Source: Methanomicrobiales archaeon
GTDB taxonomy: Archaea > Halobacteriota > Methanomicrobia > Methanomicrobiales > JACTUA01
NCBI GenBank assembly: GCA_028678905.1
Contig: JAJRCO010000002.1
Location: forward strand, 1 to 13,785
Direction of reading: 5' to 3'
Length of the DNA: 13,785 bases
Numbering within the stretch: position 1 is the stretch's first letter; every line of letters starts with the position of its first letter. Of this stretch, positions 1 through 5,666 are shown in pieces. The notes beneath the pieces were generated by a model. The model was not told the origin of the DNA and searched no databases. It saw only the letters and a program-made list of their open reading frames with translations. Made by a program: the position numbers and the translations under genes.

Positions 1-2
1 CC

Positions 3-53
3 GAAAAATCAGATGAACATACGAAGGAATCTCCCTCCAGTGAAGCTTCCTGA
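3..53 (+). CDS. Possible C-terminal tail of a gene entering from the left
   Basis: Reading frame 3 is open from the window edge to a TGA at 51-53. It gives a short, very hydrophilic tail rich in Glu, Ser and Lys and ending in SSEAS, which is the kind of disordered C-terminus many proteins have. Only 16 codons are visible, so this may be chance; no function can be given. Confidence 0.2.
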   Translation, partial: EKSDEHTKESPSSEAS

Positions 54-235
54 AAACGGCCTCTGCCTCCTGTTATCACATTGGTTGACATCGGCCATCC
101 CTTCTGCCCTGGAAATATATGGCAGATCTCGCACGGTTCCTGGGATGGGAAATTGAATTCTTCTCTCTGTTTAGATTGACCGGTAAGTATACGGAAATGG
201 GCCATCCGACAAAACCCAGGTGACAGAGTATTTGC
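54..235. other. Intergenic stretch with nothing recognised
   Basis: I see no convincing gene, RNA or repeat here. A minus-strand ORF crossing it (315-76) has a composition that does not look like a protein. An AAGTATAC element near 185-192 could be a weak TATA box for the small ORF at 236, but it lies about 48 bases upstream, too far for a leaderless start. Confidence 0.4.
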
Positions 236-406
236 GTGTTGAATTTTCGGTACATACTGTATAAAGGAAAAAAGAATCTGTTACTTGATTTCGACGGAAA
301 TGAGGTTCGGGCCATTACCTGGCTCTCGTTTTGCCCGGTTTACGTCTTCCGTGTGATGTTCAATTACTACGGAAAAAAGAGATACATCACGCGATCTTTT
401 CATTGA
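236..406 (+). CDS. Possible small protein, 56 aa, unknown function
   Basis: A GTG start at 236 opens a 56-codon frame ending in TGA at 404-406, with an in-frame TGA just upstream. The translation begins MLNFRYILYKGKKNL and continues through DFDGNEV to a Tyr/Lys/Arg-rich end (NYYGKKRYITRSFH). It reads like a folded, basic, aromatic-rich protein rather than random translation. An AGGTGA at 218-223 could serve as a ribosome site, although its 12-base spacing is long. The last 20 bases overlap the end of the convergent minus-strand gene at 387-557. I recognise no family; it could be a fortuitous ORF. Confidence 0.3.
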   Translation: MLNFRYILYKGKKNLLLDFDGNEVRAITWLSFCPVYVFRVMFNYYGKKRYITRSFH

Positions 407-557
407 TGAAATAACCAGCCACGCTCAGGATGATAATGAAGAGGACAAAGGCAAAGATATAGCCATATCCATCAAATATCTGGAAGACGAGAAGAAGGAT
501 GATAAAAAGAATGAGCGTAACAATCCCTGCGGTGATATCGAGCGTCCGGGCCTCCAT
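387..557 (-). CDS. Small two-helix membrane protein, 56 aa
   Basis: Minus-strand ORF from ATG at 557 to TGA at 389-387. After a short N-terminus (MEARTLDITA) there are two hydrophobic helices, about residues 11-28 and 32-51. They are separated by a tight turn (FDGYGY), and the protein ends in the charged tail NEKIA. This clean helix-turn-helix membrane profile with few polar interruptions is strong evidence of coding. No Shine-Dalgarno is visible, so translation may be leaderless; an AT-rich GATAGAAAATGA stretch about 30 bases upstream (minus strand) could be the promoter. It is divergent from the ThiN gene. The family and function are unknown; a membrane-stress or accessory small protein is possible, but nothing in the sequence says which. 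Confidence 0.65.
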   Translation of the reverse strand: MEARTLDITAGIVTLILFIILLLVFQIFDGYGYIFAFVLFIIILSVAGYFINEKIA

Positions 558-640
558 GGTATATACTCTAGGATGGAGGGTGTATTGTCATTTTCTATCC
601 ACAGTCGGGATAAGGGGGGGCATCCGGGTCCGCCTGGGGC

Positions 641-647
641 GGTGATC
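641..647 (+). promoter_or_regulatory. Ribosome binding site GGTGATC for the ThiN gene
   Basis: GGTGATC is a full match to the complement of the archaeal 16S rRNA 3' end. It sits 5 bases before the ATG at 653 and fixes that start. Confidence 0.8.
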
Positions 648-652
648 TCTGC

Positions 653-1201
653 ATGAGCGAAGAGGAACGACGAATAGTCCGGGAACGTCTAGCGGAGGCA
701 GTGCAGGAACTCGTGAAATATATGGATTCCTCACTCATCCCCGAAGTAGGGACCAATATCGTCTACGCTGTGCCCAAAGCTCGCGAAGTCCAGGACGTGG
801 CCGGGGTGGCGGGAAGGATTGTTCACCTCAAGGGTATCGTTCATCCGGTCGGGCCGATCGAATTTGGAGCCAGCGACCACATGGCCCGGGCGGTGCTCAC
901 CGCGATGAAGTTCGACCCTTCCGTTCGCAGTGTAGCGAATATCCGTTTCTCCGAAGAGGCACTGGGGGTCATGAACGGTCTGATGCTCGAGATCTGTGAA
1001 TTCGACCGAGTCCATGAACCTCCCGGGATCCAGACCATGGACTGGGGGGTGGCCTTCTGTTGCAAAAAGGGTGTACCGGACGCCATTTTTGACCGCGGAG
1101 CCGTTGGTAAAGAGGCCATGATCCGCATCTTGGGGGAAGATCCCCGCAAAGTGGCCCAGATGATTGCACGGATCAGCATCCGATGCCAGGATAGGAGATG
1201 A
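653..1201 (+). CDS. ThiN-domain protein (thiamine-phosphate synthase family)
   Basis: This 182-residue protein matches the archaeal ThiN fold (PF10120). ThiN couples the thiamine pyrimidine and thiazole phosphates into thiamine phosphate, usually as the C-terminal part of a ThiD-ThiN fusion. Family hallmarks seen are EVGTNIVYAVPKA (31-43), the DVAGVAGRIV block (48-57), FGASDHMARAVLTAMKFDP (71-89) with His76, the NIRFSEE segment (96-102), and the C-terminal IFDRGAVGKEAMIRILGEDP (145-164). There is no ThiD kinase domain and no obvious helix-turn-helix N-terminus; a short N-terminal helix of about 25 residues precedes the fold. ThiN can therefore be a stand-alone synthase here, or a thiamine-sensing protein like the ThiR regulators, which would need a DNA-binding part not seen. 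The start is fixed by the GGTGATC site. The neighbouring rps17e and lysine genes give no thiamine context. Confidence 0.82.
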   Translation: MSEEERRIVRERLAEAVQELVKYMDSSLIPEVGTNIVYAVPKAREVQDVAGVAGRIVHLKGIVHPVGPIEFGASDHMARAVLTAMKFDPSVRSVANIRFSEEALGVMNGLMLEICEFDRVHEPPGIQTMDWGVAFCCKKGVPDAIFDRGAVGKEAMIRILGEDPRKVAQMIARISIRCQDRR

Positions 1202-1292
1202 ATCTCCTCTCACCGTACTACGCGATCGGTTCACCACAATGTTCTTAACCCGTTACAGCGCAGTAAACTACACAATCGTTTCAGGAAGTACC

Positions 1293-1487
1293 ATGGGAAT
1301 CAAACCGACGTACATCAAAACACTGGGAGCAGAGCTCATCTCCAAGCATGGAGAAAAATTTTCCGATGATTTCGAAGAAAACAAGGTCGTCGTGAGCCAG
1401 GTGACCGTCATGGAAAGCAAGAGAGTGCGGAATCGGGTCGCCGGCTATGTCACCCGAAAGATCCATACCAGAAAACCCTCAGCATAA
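1293..1487 (+). CDS. rps17e: 30S ribosomal protein S17e
   Basis: This is a 64-residue small-subunit ribosomal protein of the archaeal/eukaryotic S17e family, which is absent from bacteria. The whole length matches: MGIKPTYIKTLGAELI at the N-terminus, the F-S-D-D-F-E-E-N-K segment, then the basic core (SKRVRNRVAGYVTRK). I chose the ATG at 1293 over the longer ORF starting at 1164, because the extra 43 residues overlap the end of the ThiN gene and are not part of this family. AGGAAG just upstream is a plausible ribosome site. It is separated by 91 bases from the ThiN gene and 161 bases from dapA, which has its own TATA box, so this is probably a short transcription unit. Confidence 0.96.
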   Translation: MGIKPTYIKTLGAELISKHGEKFSDDFEENKVVVSQVTVMESKRVRNRVAGYVTRKIHTRKPSA

Positions 1488-1605
1488 CTCTATTCCTATT
1501 AACAGAAAGCGGGTGGGTAGCCTGCATGCCCAATCGTACAGTCGGTTCAATCATCGAAATTTTCGTTCTGTAGCCCGGAAGTGTTCTTTCCGCCTCAATC
1601 AATAA

Positions 1606-1615
1606 TTTATAAATA
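1606..1615 (+). promoter_or_regulatory. TATA box of the dapA-dapB unit
   Basis: TTTATAAATA is a near-ideal archaeal TATA box preceded by an A-rich BRE-like stretch. A transcript starting about 25 bases on would carry a short leader including the GGTG at about 1637-1640 before the ATG at 1649. Confidence 0.7.
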
Positions 1616-1648
1616 GCACCAATCTACAGAGTTCTGTGGTGTATCGTA

Positions 1649-2548
1649 ATGTTTGAAGGCGTCCTCCCGGCCATAATCACCCCCTTTAGAAGAAACGAAC
1701 ACCTTGACGTTGATGTCGAGGGTTTACGATCCAATATCGAATTTCTTCTTTTGAAAGGGGTGCATGGCATAGTTCCCTGTGGATCCACCGGGGAATCTGC
1801 AACGCTCACTCCAAAAGAGCACGAAAAGGTGATCGAGATCACTGTGGATGCAGTCAATGATAAAGTTCCAGTGATAGCGGGAACTGGATCTAACAACACG
1901 GATGAAGCGGTCCTGTTCACGAAAGCGGCAAAGAATCTCGGAGCCGATGGCGTGCTGGTCATCAGTCCCTATTACAATAAACCCAACCGCTCCGGCCTGA
2001 TCAAACACTATACCAAAATCGCGGACCTTGACATACCGGTGATTTTGTACAATGTCCCCAGCCGTACTGGTCAGAACATTCCTGTCGATGTGGTGATAGA
2101 ACTGGCCAAACATCCCGGTATCGTAGGGATCAAAGAGGCTAGTCAGGGGTTCTGCGGGGACTCCAACGCCGGGATCACCCAGATATCAAAGATTATCGAG
2201 ATGACCCGGGATGAAGATTTCAAGGTCATCTCGGGCGACGACGGCATCACCTTCCCCATTCTCGCCCTAGGCGGAGCAGGGGTTATTTCGGTCGCTGCGA
2301 ATGTCGAACCGGCACCAATGGTCGCCATGTACGAGCATTACATGAATAACCAGATATCCAAGGCACGGGATCTGCATTATCAGCTCTCTCCCCTGTTCCG
2401 GGCAATGTTCATCGATACTAATCCCATTCCAGTAAAGAAGGCGGTGGAGCTGCGGGGCCATGCCGGTGGTCCGCCCCGTCTGCCCCTTGACGAACTCGAT
2501 AAGGAGAAGACCGCGCAGCTGCAAAAGGTGCTCCAGACGTATGATTAA
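1649..2548 (+). CDS. dapA: 4-hydroxy-tetrahydrodipicolinate synthase
   Basis: DapA condenses pyruvate with L-aspartate-4-semialdehyde, the first committed step of lysine (diaminopimelate) synthesis. The 299-residue protein is a TIM-barrel aldolase. Visible landmarks are GSTGES (45-50), SPYYNKP with Tyr108/109, YNVPSRTG (134-141) with Tyr134 and Arg139, and the Schiff-base lysine Lys162 in GIKEA. The SGDD and GGAGVISVAANV segments follow. The T47 pair (Ser46-Thr47) replaces the Thr-Thr of the E. coli enzyme, a common variant. Compared with the E. coli enzyme as I recall it, there are about 9 extra residues directly after KEAS (QGFCGDSNA, about 166-174). The gene has its own TATA box and overlaps dapB by 8 bases, implying translational coupling. 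The paralogous N-acetylneuraminate lyase or KDG aldolase families are possible alternatives, but the dapB neighbour decides for DapA. Confidence 0.95.
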   Translation: MFEGVLPAIITPFRRNEHLDVDVEGLRSNIEFLLLKGVHGIVPCGSTGESATLTPKEHEKVIEITVDAVNDKVPVIAGTGSNNTDEAVLFTKAAKNLGADGVLVISPYYNKPNRSGLIKHYTKIADLDIPVILYNVPSRTGQNIPVDVVIELAKHPGIVGIKEASQGFCGDSNAGITQISKIIEMTRDEDFKVISGDDGITFPILALGGAGVISVAANVEPAPMVAMYEHYMNNQISKARDLHYQLSPLFRAMFIDTNPIPVKKAVELRGHAGGPPRLPLDELDKEKTAQLQKVLQTYD

Positions 2549-3302
2549 GGTAGTGGTGTGTGGTGCCCTGGGAAGAATGGGCACCATCGTGGGAAACGTG
2601 ATCAGCGAGTCAAAGACCTGTGTAATTGTCGGTGGAGTCGATGTGCGGGAGGGATCCTACCACGGAACAAAGGTGGTCATGGCGAAGAACATGGAGCGTC
2701 TTCTCACCGAGACCTGCCCCGACGTGGTGGTAGACTTCACCATTGCCGCCGCAGCGGTGGAGAACGTTAGGACCGCGGCGAGGAACGGGGTTGCGCTGGT
2801 GGTTGGTACTACCGGATTCAGCCCGGTGCAGCGCCAGGAGCTGCAAAAAGCTATCGAGGGAAATATTCCGGCGGTCATCTCTACCAACTTCAGTGTCGGA
2901 GTGAACATTTTTTGGAGACTGATCCAGGAAGCGGCGTATTATCTGAAAGAATATGATATCGAGGTAGTAGAGGCTCATCATCGCCATAAGAAGGACGCAC
3001 CCAGCGGAACCGCGAAGACCATTCTGGAGATAATCGAAAAGGAGACTGGACCTCGGGAGAAAGTGTACGGAAGAGAAGGTATGAAAGAACGGGGGAACGA
3101 GATCGGAGTGCATGTCCTGCGGGGTGGGGATATCGTGGGGGAGCACTCTGTCCTGTTTGCAGGCAACTATGAGTGCATCGAGCTCTCCCATCGTGCGTAC
3201 GATCGGGCCGTTTTCGCCCGGGGGGCGCTCAAGGCGGTGGAATGGGTAGCAGGAAAGAATCCCGGAATATATTCGATGGATGACGTCTTGGGCCTTCGGT
3301 AA
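2541..3302 (+). CDS. dapB: 4-hydroxy-tetrahydrodipicolinate reductase
   Basis: DapB reduces the DapA product with NAD(P)H to tetrahydrodipicolinate. The 253-residue protein has an N-terminal Rossmann motif, CGALGRMG (7-14), the conserved VVDFT (63-67) and GTTGF (89-93), and the signature EAHHRHKKDAPSGTA (144-158). That signature contains the catalytic histidine (His146) and lysine (Lys150) equivalent to His159 and Lys163 of E. coli. The C-terminal part keeps the RGGDIVGEH segment and ends in a short SMDDVLGL helix. I took the ATG at 2541, which starts at the Rossmann strand. A longer frame beginning at 2460 would add 27 basic residues that lie inside dapA and do not belong to the family. The ATGATTAA junction with dapA suggests coupled translation. 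Confidence 0.95.
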   Translation: MIKVVVCGALGRMGTIVGNVISESKTCVIVGGVDVREGSYHGTKVVMAKNMERLLTETCPDVVVDFTIAAAAVENVRTAARNGVALVVGTTGFSPVQRQELQKAIEGNIPAVISTNFSVGVNIFWRLIQEAAYYLKEYDIEVVEAHHRHKKDAPSGTAKTILEIIEKETGPREKVYGREGMKERGNEIGVHVLRGGDIVGEHSVLFAGNYECIELSHRAYDRAVFARGALKAVEWVAGKNPGIYSMDDVLGLR

Positions 3303-3315
3303 TGTTTGTATCGAA

Positions 3316-3326
3316 ATCTTTTAACC
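3316..3326 (+). promoter_or_regulatory. Possible TATA box upstream of the ferredoxin
   Basis: ATCTTTTAACC lies just after the dapB stop and about 45 bases before the ferredoxin ATG. With a start site near 3348 this would leave a short leader. It is a moderate match only; read-through from dapB is equally possible. Confidence 0.4.
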
Positions 3327-3365
3327 CTTTTCTCCCGAAGGTATAAGGTCGGAGTACAGTTACCT

Positions 3366-3539
3366 ATGGCAGCAGTCGTTGACGAAGATCAGTGTGTGGC
3401 CTGCGAATCCTGTATCGAATCGTGCCCGGCAGAGGCTATCTGCATGAAGGCCGACAAGGCGAACGTTATCAAGGAGAAATGTGTTGATTGTGGAACCTGT
3501 GTGGATATCTGTCCATCCGCTGCGATCCGGCTGGAATAA
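3366..3539 (+). CDS. Ferredoxin with two [4Fe-4S] clusters, 57 aa
   Basis: This small soluble electron carrier has two complete CxxCxxCxxxC sets followed by proline: Cys10, 13, 16 and 20, and Cys39, 42, 45 and 49. That is the pattern of clostridial-type 2[4Fe-4S] ferredoxins, and the protein is about the usual length. I chose the ATG at 3366 (MAAVVDEDQC) because it starts directly at the first beta strand. The longer frame from 3306 adds an Arg/Leu-rich stretch that overlaps the promoter region. It lies between dapB and asd on the same strand, so it may be co-transcribed with lysine genes although no lysine enzyme of this pathway is known to need ferredoxin. The physiological partner cannot be read from the sequence. 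Confidence 0.93.
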   Translation: MAAVVDEDQCVACESCIESCPAEAICMKADKANVIKEKCVDCGTCVDICPSAAIRLE

Positions 3540-3549
3540 GAATCAAACC

Positions 3550-3558
3550 TTTTAATAA
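3550..3558 (+). promoter_or_regulatory. TATA box of asd
   Basis: TTTTAATAA is centred about 31 bases before the asd ATG, and no Shine-Dalgarno is present between them. The pattern suggests asd has its own promoter and a leaderless or nearly leaderless mRNA. Confidence 0.55.
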
Positions 3559-3584
3559 CTTCATCATCTATTAACTTTCTATCC

Positions 3585-4601
3585 ATGATCAAGGTCGGAG
3601 TACTGGGTGCCACGGGAGCAGTGGGCCAGAGGTTTGTTCAGCTGCTTGCGGATCACCCCTGGTTTGATCTCACCGTCCTTACTGCCTCCGAACGGAGTGC
3701 GGGCAAGAAGTACCGTGAGGTAGTGAACTGGAGACTGGATGTGCCCTTTCCCGAGTCGACAGGAAATCTTACCGTAAGTCCAACCAGTGTTGGTGCGGTG
3801 AAAGATCTCGACCTGGTTTTTTCTGCCCTGCCTGCAGAAATCGCAACCGGGATCGAGGATGAGGTGTCCCGTGCGGGAATCGCCGTCTGCAGTAATGCCC
3901 GCTCGCACCGCATGGAACAGGACGTACCCCTTGTTATCCCGGAGGTGAATCCCGATCATCTCGGGCTCATCGACATACAGAGAGACAAGGGACGGGATGG
4001 ATTCATCGTCACCAATCCTAATTGCTCCACCATCATGCTCTGCATGGCCCTTGTTCCCCTGCGCAGATTTGCGTTCAGGGACATCCAGGTGGCGACCATG
4101 CAGGCGGTATCGGGGGCCGGGTTTGAAGGTGTGCCGGCCATGGCCATCTACGATAACGTGATCCCCTATATCGGATCTGAAGAGGAGAAGATGGAGTCGG
4201 AATCAAAAAAGATCCTGGGCACCTTTTCAGGAGACCGGATCGAGGATGCGCCTATCGACGTAAGTGCAAGCTGTCACCGGGTTCCAGTCATCGATGGACA
4301 CCTCCTTGCTGTATGGGCCGATATCGGCGCATCGGTGGATGAGGTGAAGGAGGCCTTCCGGTCGTTCAGGGCACCATTCGAAGGCCTCCCCCTTCAACCC
4401 GATCGATCGGTGGAATTAATGGAGCAGCCGGATCGCCCTCAATCGAGACTGGACAGGAACCGGGGGCGCGGGATGACGGTGACCATAGGAAGAGTCCGGC
4501 CCGGGCTCCGTTTTATCGCACTCGGCCACAACACCATTCGCGGGGCAGCCGGGGCATCGGTGTTGAATGCAGAATTAATTCATTCAAAAAAATACTTCTA
4601 G
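3585..4601 (+). CDS. asd: Aspartate-semialdehyde dehydrogenase
   Basis: Asd reduces aspartyl-4-phosphate with NADPH to aspartate-4-semialdehyde, the substrate of DapA and also the precursor of threonine and methionine. The 338-residue protein has the N-terminal Rossmann motif GATGAVGQRF (8-17) and the active-site cysteine Cys147 in NPNCST. The CHRVPV segment (230-235) and DGHL with His239, the likely general base, follow. The C-terminal RPGLRFIALGHNTIRGAAG region binds the cofactor in this fold. The CHRVPVxDGH form is typical of the archaeal/fungal branch rather than the enterobacterial one. The start is the first ATG and sits right at the Rossmann strand; TTTTAATAA upstream suggests a leaderless transcript. 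The stop is 10 bases from the alba ATG, so alba is probably co-transcribed. Confidence 0.96.
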   Translation: MIKVGVLGATGAVGQRFVQLLADHPWFDLTVLTASERSAGKKYREVVNWRLDVPFPESTGNLTVSPTSVGAVKDLDLVFSALPAEIATGIEDEVSRAGIAVCSNARSHRMEQDVPLVIPEVNPDHLGLIDIQRDKGRDGFIVTNPNCSTIMLCMALVPLRRFAFRDIQVATMQAVSGAGFEGVPAMAIYDNVIPYIGSEEEKMESESKKILGTFSGDRIEDAPIDVSASCHRVPVIDGHLLAVWADIGASVDEVKEAFRSFRAPFEGLPLQPDRSVELMEQPDRPQSRLDRNRGRGMTVTIGRVRPGLRFIALGHNTIRGAAGASVLNAELIHSKKYF

Positions 4602-4608
4602 GGTGAGT
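4600..4608 (+). promoter_or_regulatory. Ribosome binding site deciding the alba start
   Basis: AGGGTGAGT overlaps the asd stop codon and lies 3 bases before the ATG at 4612. It argues for that ATG and against the GTG at 4603, which lies inside the site itself. Confidence 0.65.
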
Positions 4609-4611
4609 AGT

Positions 4612-4893
4612 ATGCAGAAAGACAACACAGTATTCGTGGGGAATAAGCCGGTAATGAACTATGTGCTTGCAGTAGTAACACAGTTTAACAACGGTGCCGA
4701 AGAAGTAGCGATCAAGGCGCGGGGAAAGGCAATCTCCCGGGCCGTGGATACTGCAGAAATCGCTCTTAACCGGTTCCTGGACAACATAGCAAAAAAACAG
4801 ATTATTACCTCTACCGAAGTGATCGATACCGACAGTGGCAAGACCAACGTGTCAAGTATCGAGATCATTCTCTCCCAGCAGAGAGTGCCCTGA
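4612..4893 (+). CDS. alba: DNA/RNA-binding protein Alba
   Basis: Alba is a small dimeric chromatin and RNA-binding protein of archaea. The 93-residue sequence matches closely along its length: VFVGNKPVMNYVLA (7-20), the AIKARGKAISRAVDTAEI block, the LNRFL helix, and the IDTDSGKTNVSSIEI hairpin that touches the DNA minor groove. Lys12 corresponds to Lys17 of Sulfolobus Alba. The position of Sulfolobus Lys16, the acetylated residue, is Asn11 here, so regulation by acetylation at that site cannot occur in the same way. The ATG at 4612 is preferred over a GTG at 4603 because of the ribosome site. Position directly after asd suggests co-transcription. Confidence 0.95.
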   Translation: MQKDNTVFVGNKPVMNYVLAVVTQFNNGAEEVAIKARGKAISRAVDTAEIALNRFLDNIAKKQIITSTEVIDTDSGKTNVSSIEIILSQQRVP

Positions 4894-4925
4894 CCCCCTT
4901 ACCTCTCTCTCGGGTTGCCCACAGT

Positions 4926-4947
4926 GAGCCGATGGCATTCTCGGCTC
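4926..4947. repeat. Perfect 7-bp inverted repeat downstream of alba
   Basis: GAGCCGA and TCGGCTC flank an 8-base loop about 30 bases after the alba stop; a T-run (4966-4970) follows. It could fold in the alba 3' UTR and aid termination or stability; archaeal terminators do not require a hairpin. Confidence 0.45.
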
Positions 4948-5031
4948 GAAATCAAGAAAATGACATTTTTCTGTGAATCTATGGAAATAATAAGGCCCTG
5001 GGGCGTCATTTCCGTTTTTGGTACCATAAAG

Positions 5032-5046
5032 AATTTATTACATATT
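5032..5046 (+). promoter_or_regulatory. TATA box region of the secreted protein gene
   Basis: AATTTATTACATATT is AT-rich and centred about 28 bases before the ATG at 5066 with no ribosome site between. It fits a leaderless promoter. Confidence 0.5.
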
Positions 5047-5065
5047 CCCGCTAGTGTACTATATA

Positions 5066-5518
5066 ATGAAATACCGGGAAGTCCTGATCCTCGTGTTGTT
5101 GCTGGCCGGTCTAGTTATGCCAGTTCCTGCGGCAGACGAGTTCCGGTATTCCTATATCAACATCAATAAGATCGGTGTCGATCTGATTAATGAGAAAATG
5201 TACATCCGCATCGATTACTCTGTGGATACGCCGATTAAGGTGCTGATTTACCTCCTGGGTAATAATGACCTGAAAAACAAACTGACCAGGGTGGTAAATT
5301 ATGATAATGCCACTCTCACCGCGGTCGAATTGGACCACGCGCAATTTCTGGTGGATGATGCGGTGGTTGATTATGGTGATGGAGCCATGTGGTTACCGGA
5401 ACATCAGTTCAATGCGATAGCCCCCCTGCTTACGGTCACCACCCCACAAAACACCGTGAAATATACCAACGCTGCGGGATTTCCCAAAGGAATTGGATAC
5501 TTTAGAGTTTCCTCCTGA
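5066..5518 (+). CDS. Secreted protein of unknown function, 150 aa
   Basis: The protein starts with a typical Sec signal peptide: MKYRE, a hydrophobic core (about 6-18), and a probable cleavage after PVPAA near residue 23. No lipobox cysteine is present. In fact there is no cysteine at all, so the mature protein has no disulfides despite its thioredoxin-like neighbour. The mature part alternates polar and hydrophobic residues (YSYININKIGVDL, KMYIRIDYSV, KVLIYLL), which suggests an all-beta domain. It contains NNDLKNK and a D-Y-G-D-G turn. I prefer the ATG at 5066 to a GTG at 5054 because of the signal peptide and the TATA spacing. It lies 148 bases upstream of the thioredoxin-CcdA gene, which has its own promoter. 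I recognise no family. Confidence 0.75.
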   Translation: MKYREVLILVLLLAGLVMPVPAADEFRYSYININKIGVDLINEKMYIRIDYSVDTPIKVLIYLLGNNDLKNKLTRVVNYDNATLTAVELDHAQFLVDDAVVDYGDGAMWLPEHQFNAIAPLLTVTTPQNTVKYTNAAGFPKGIGYFRVSS

Positions 5519-5632
5519 ATCCCTTTTCAGGTCGGCGACAAGACCCCCGTGAAACATACCTGTTACATCTTATAGCTATTTCTGTGTCCCCTCCAGAGTA
5601 TCCCGCCAGAATCCATTTTGGCTACGGACCTG

Positions 5633-5644
5633 TTTTTAAATACT
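5633..5644 (+). promoter_or_regulatory. TATA box of the thioredoxin-CcdA gene
   Basis: TTTTTAAATACT is centred about 28 bases before the ATG at 5667. No Shine-Dalgarno precedes the ATG, which points to a leaderless mRNA. Confidence 0.65.
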
Positions 5645-5666
5645 CATAACCCGAAAATTAGTAAGA

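Larger units (their letters stand above)
3345..3603 (+). repeat. Direct repeat of 13 bases before fd and at the asd start
   Basis: AAGGTCGGAGTAC occurs at 3345-3357, upstream of the ferredoxin, and again at 3591-3603, where it encodes KVGV at the N-terminus of asd. Each copy follows a TTTTAA promoter-like element. The first copy, read in frame, also encodes a YKVGV peptide. The span given covers both copies. Confidence 0.6.

Noticed and set aside
76..315. A 79-codon minus-strand ORF near the left edge
   Set aside because: Its composition (Ser/Arg/Asn/Phe patches) lacks protein-like periodicity and no ribosome site or promoter precedes it.
1164..1292. An N-terminal extension of S17e
   Set aside because: The extra 43 codons overlap the ThiN gene and are not found in the compact S17e family; the ATG at 1293 has a ribosome site.
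2610..3191. A 193-codon minus-strand ORF opposite dapB
   Set aside because: It is a shadow of the dapB frame; the plus strand encodes all DapB motifs and the minus translation matches no protein pattern.
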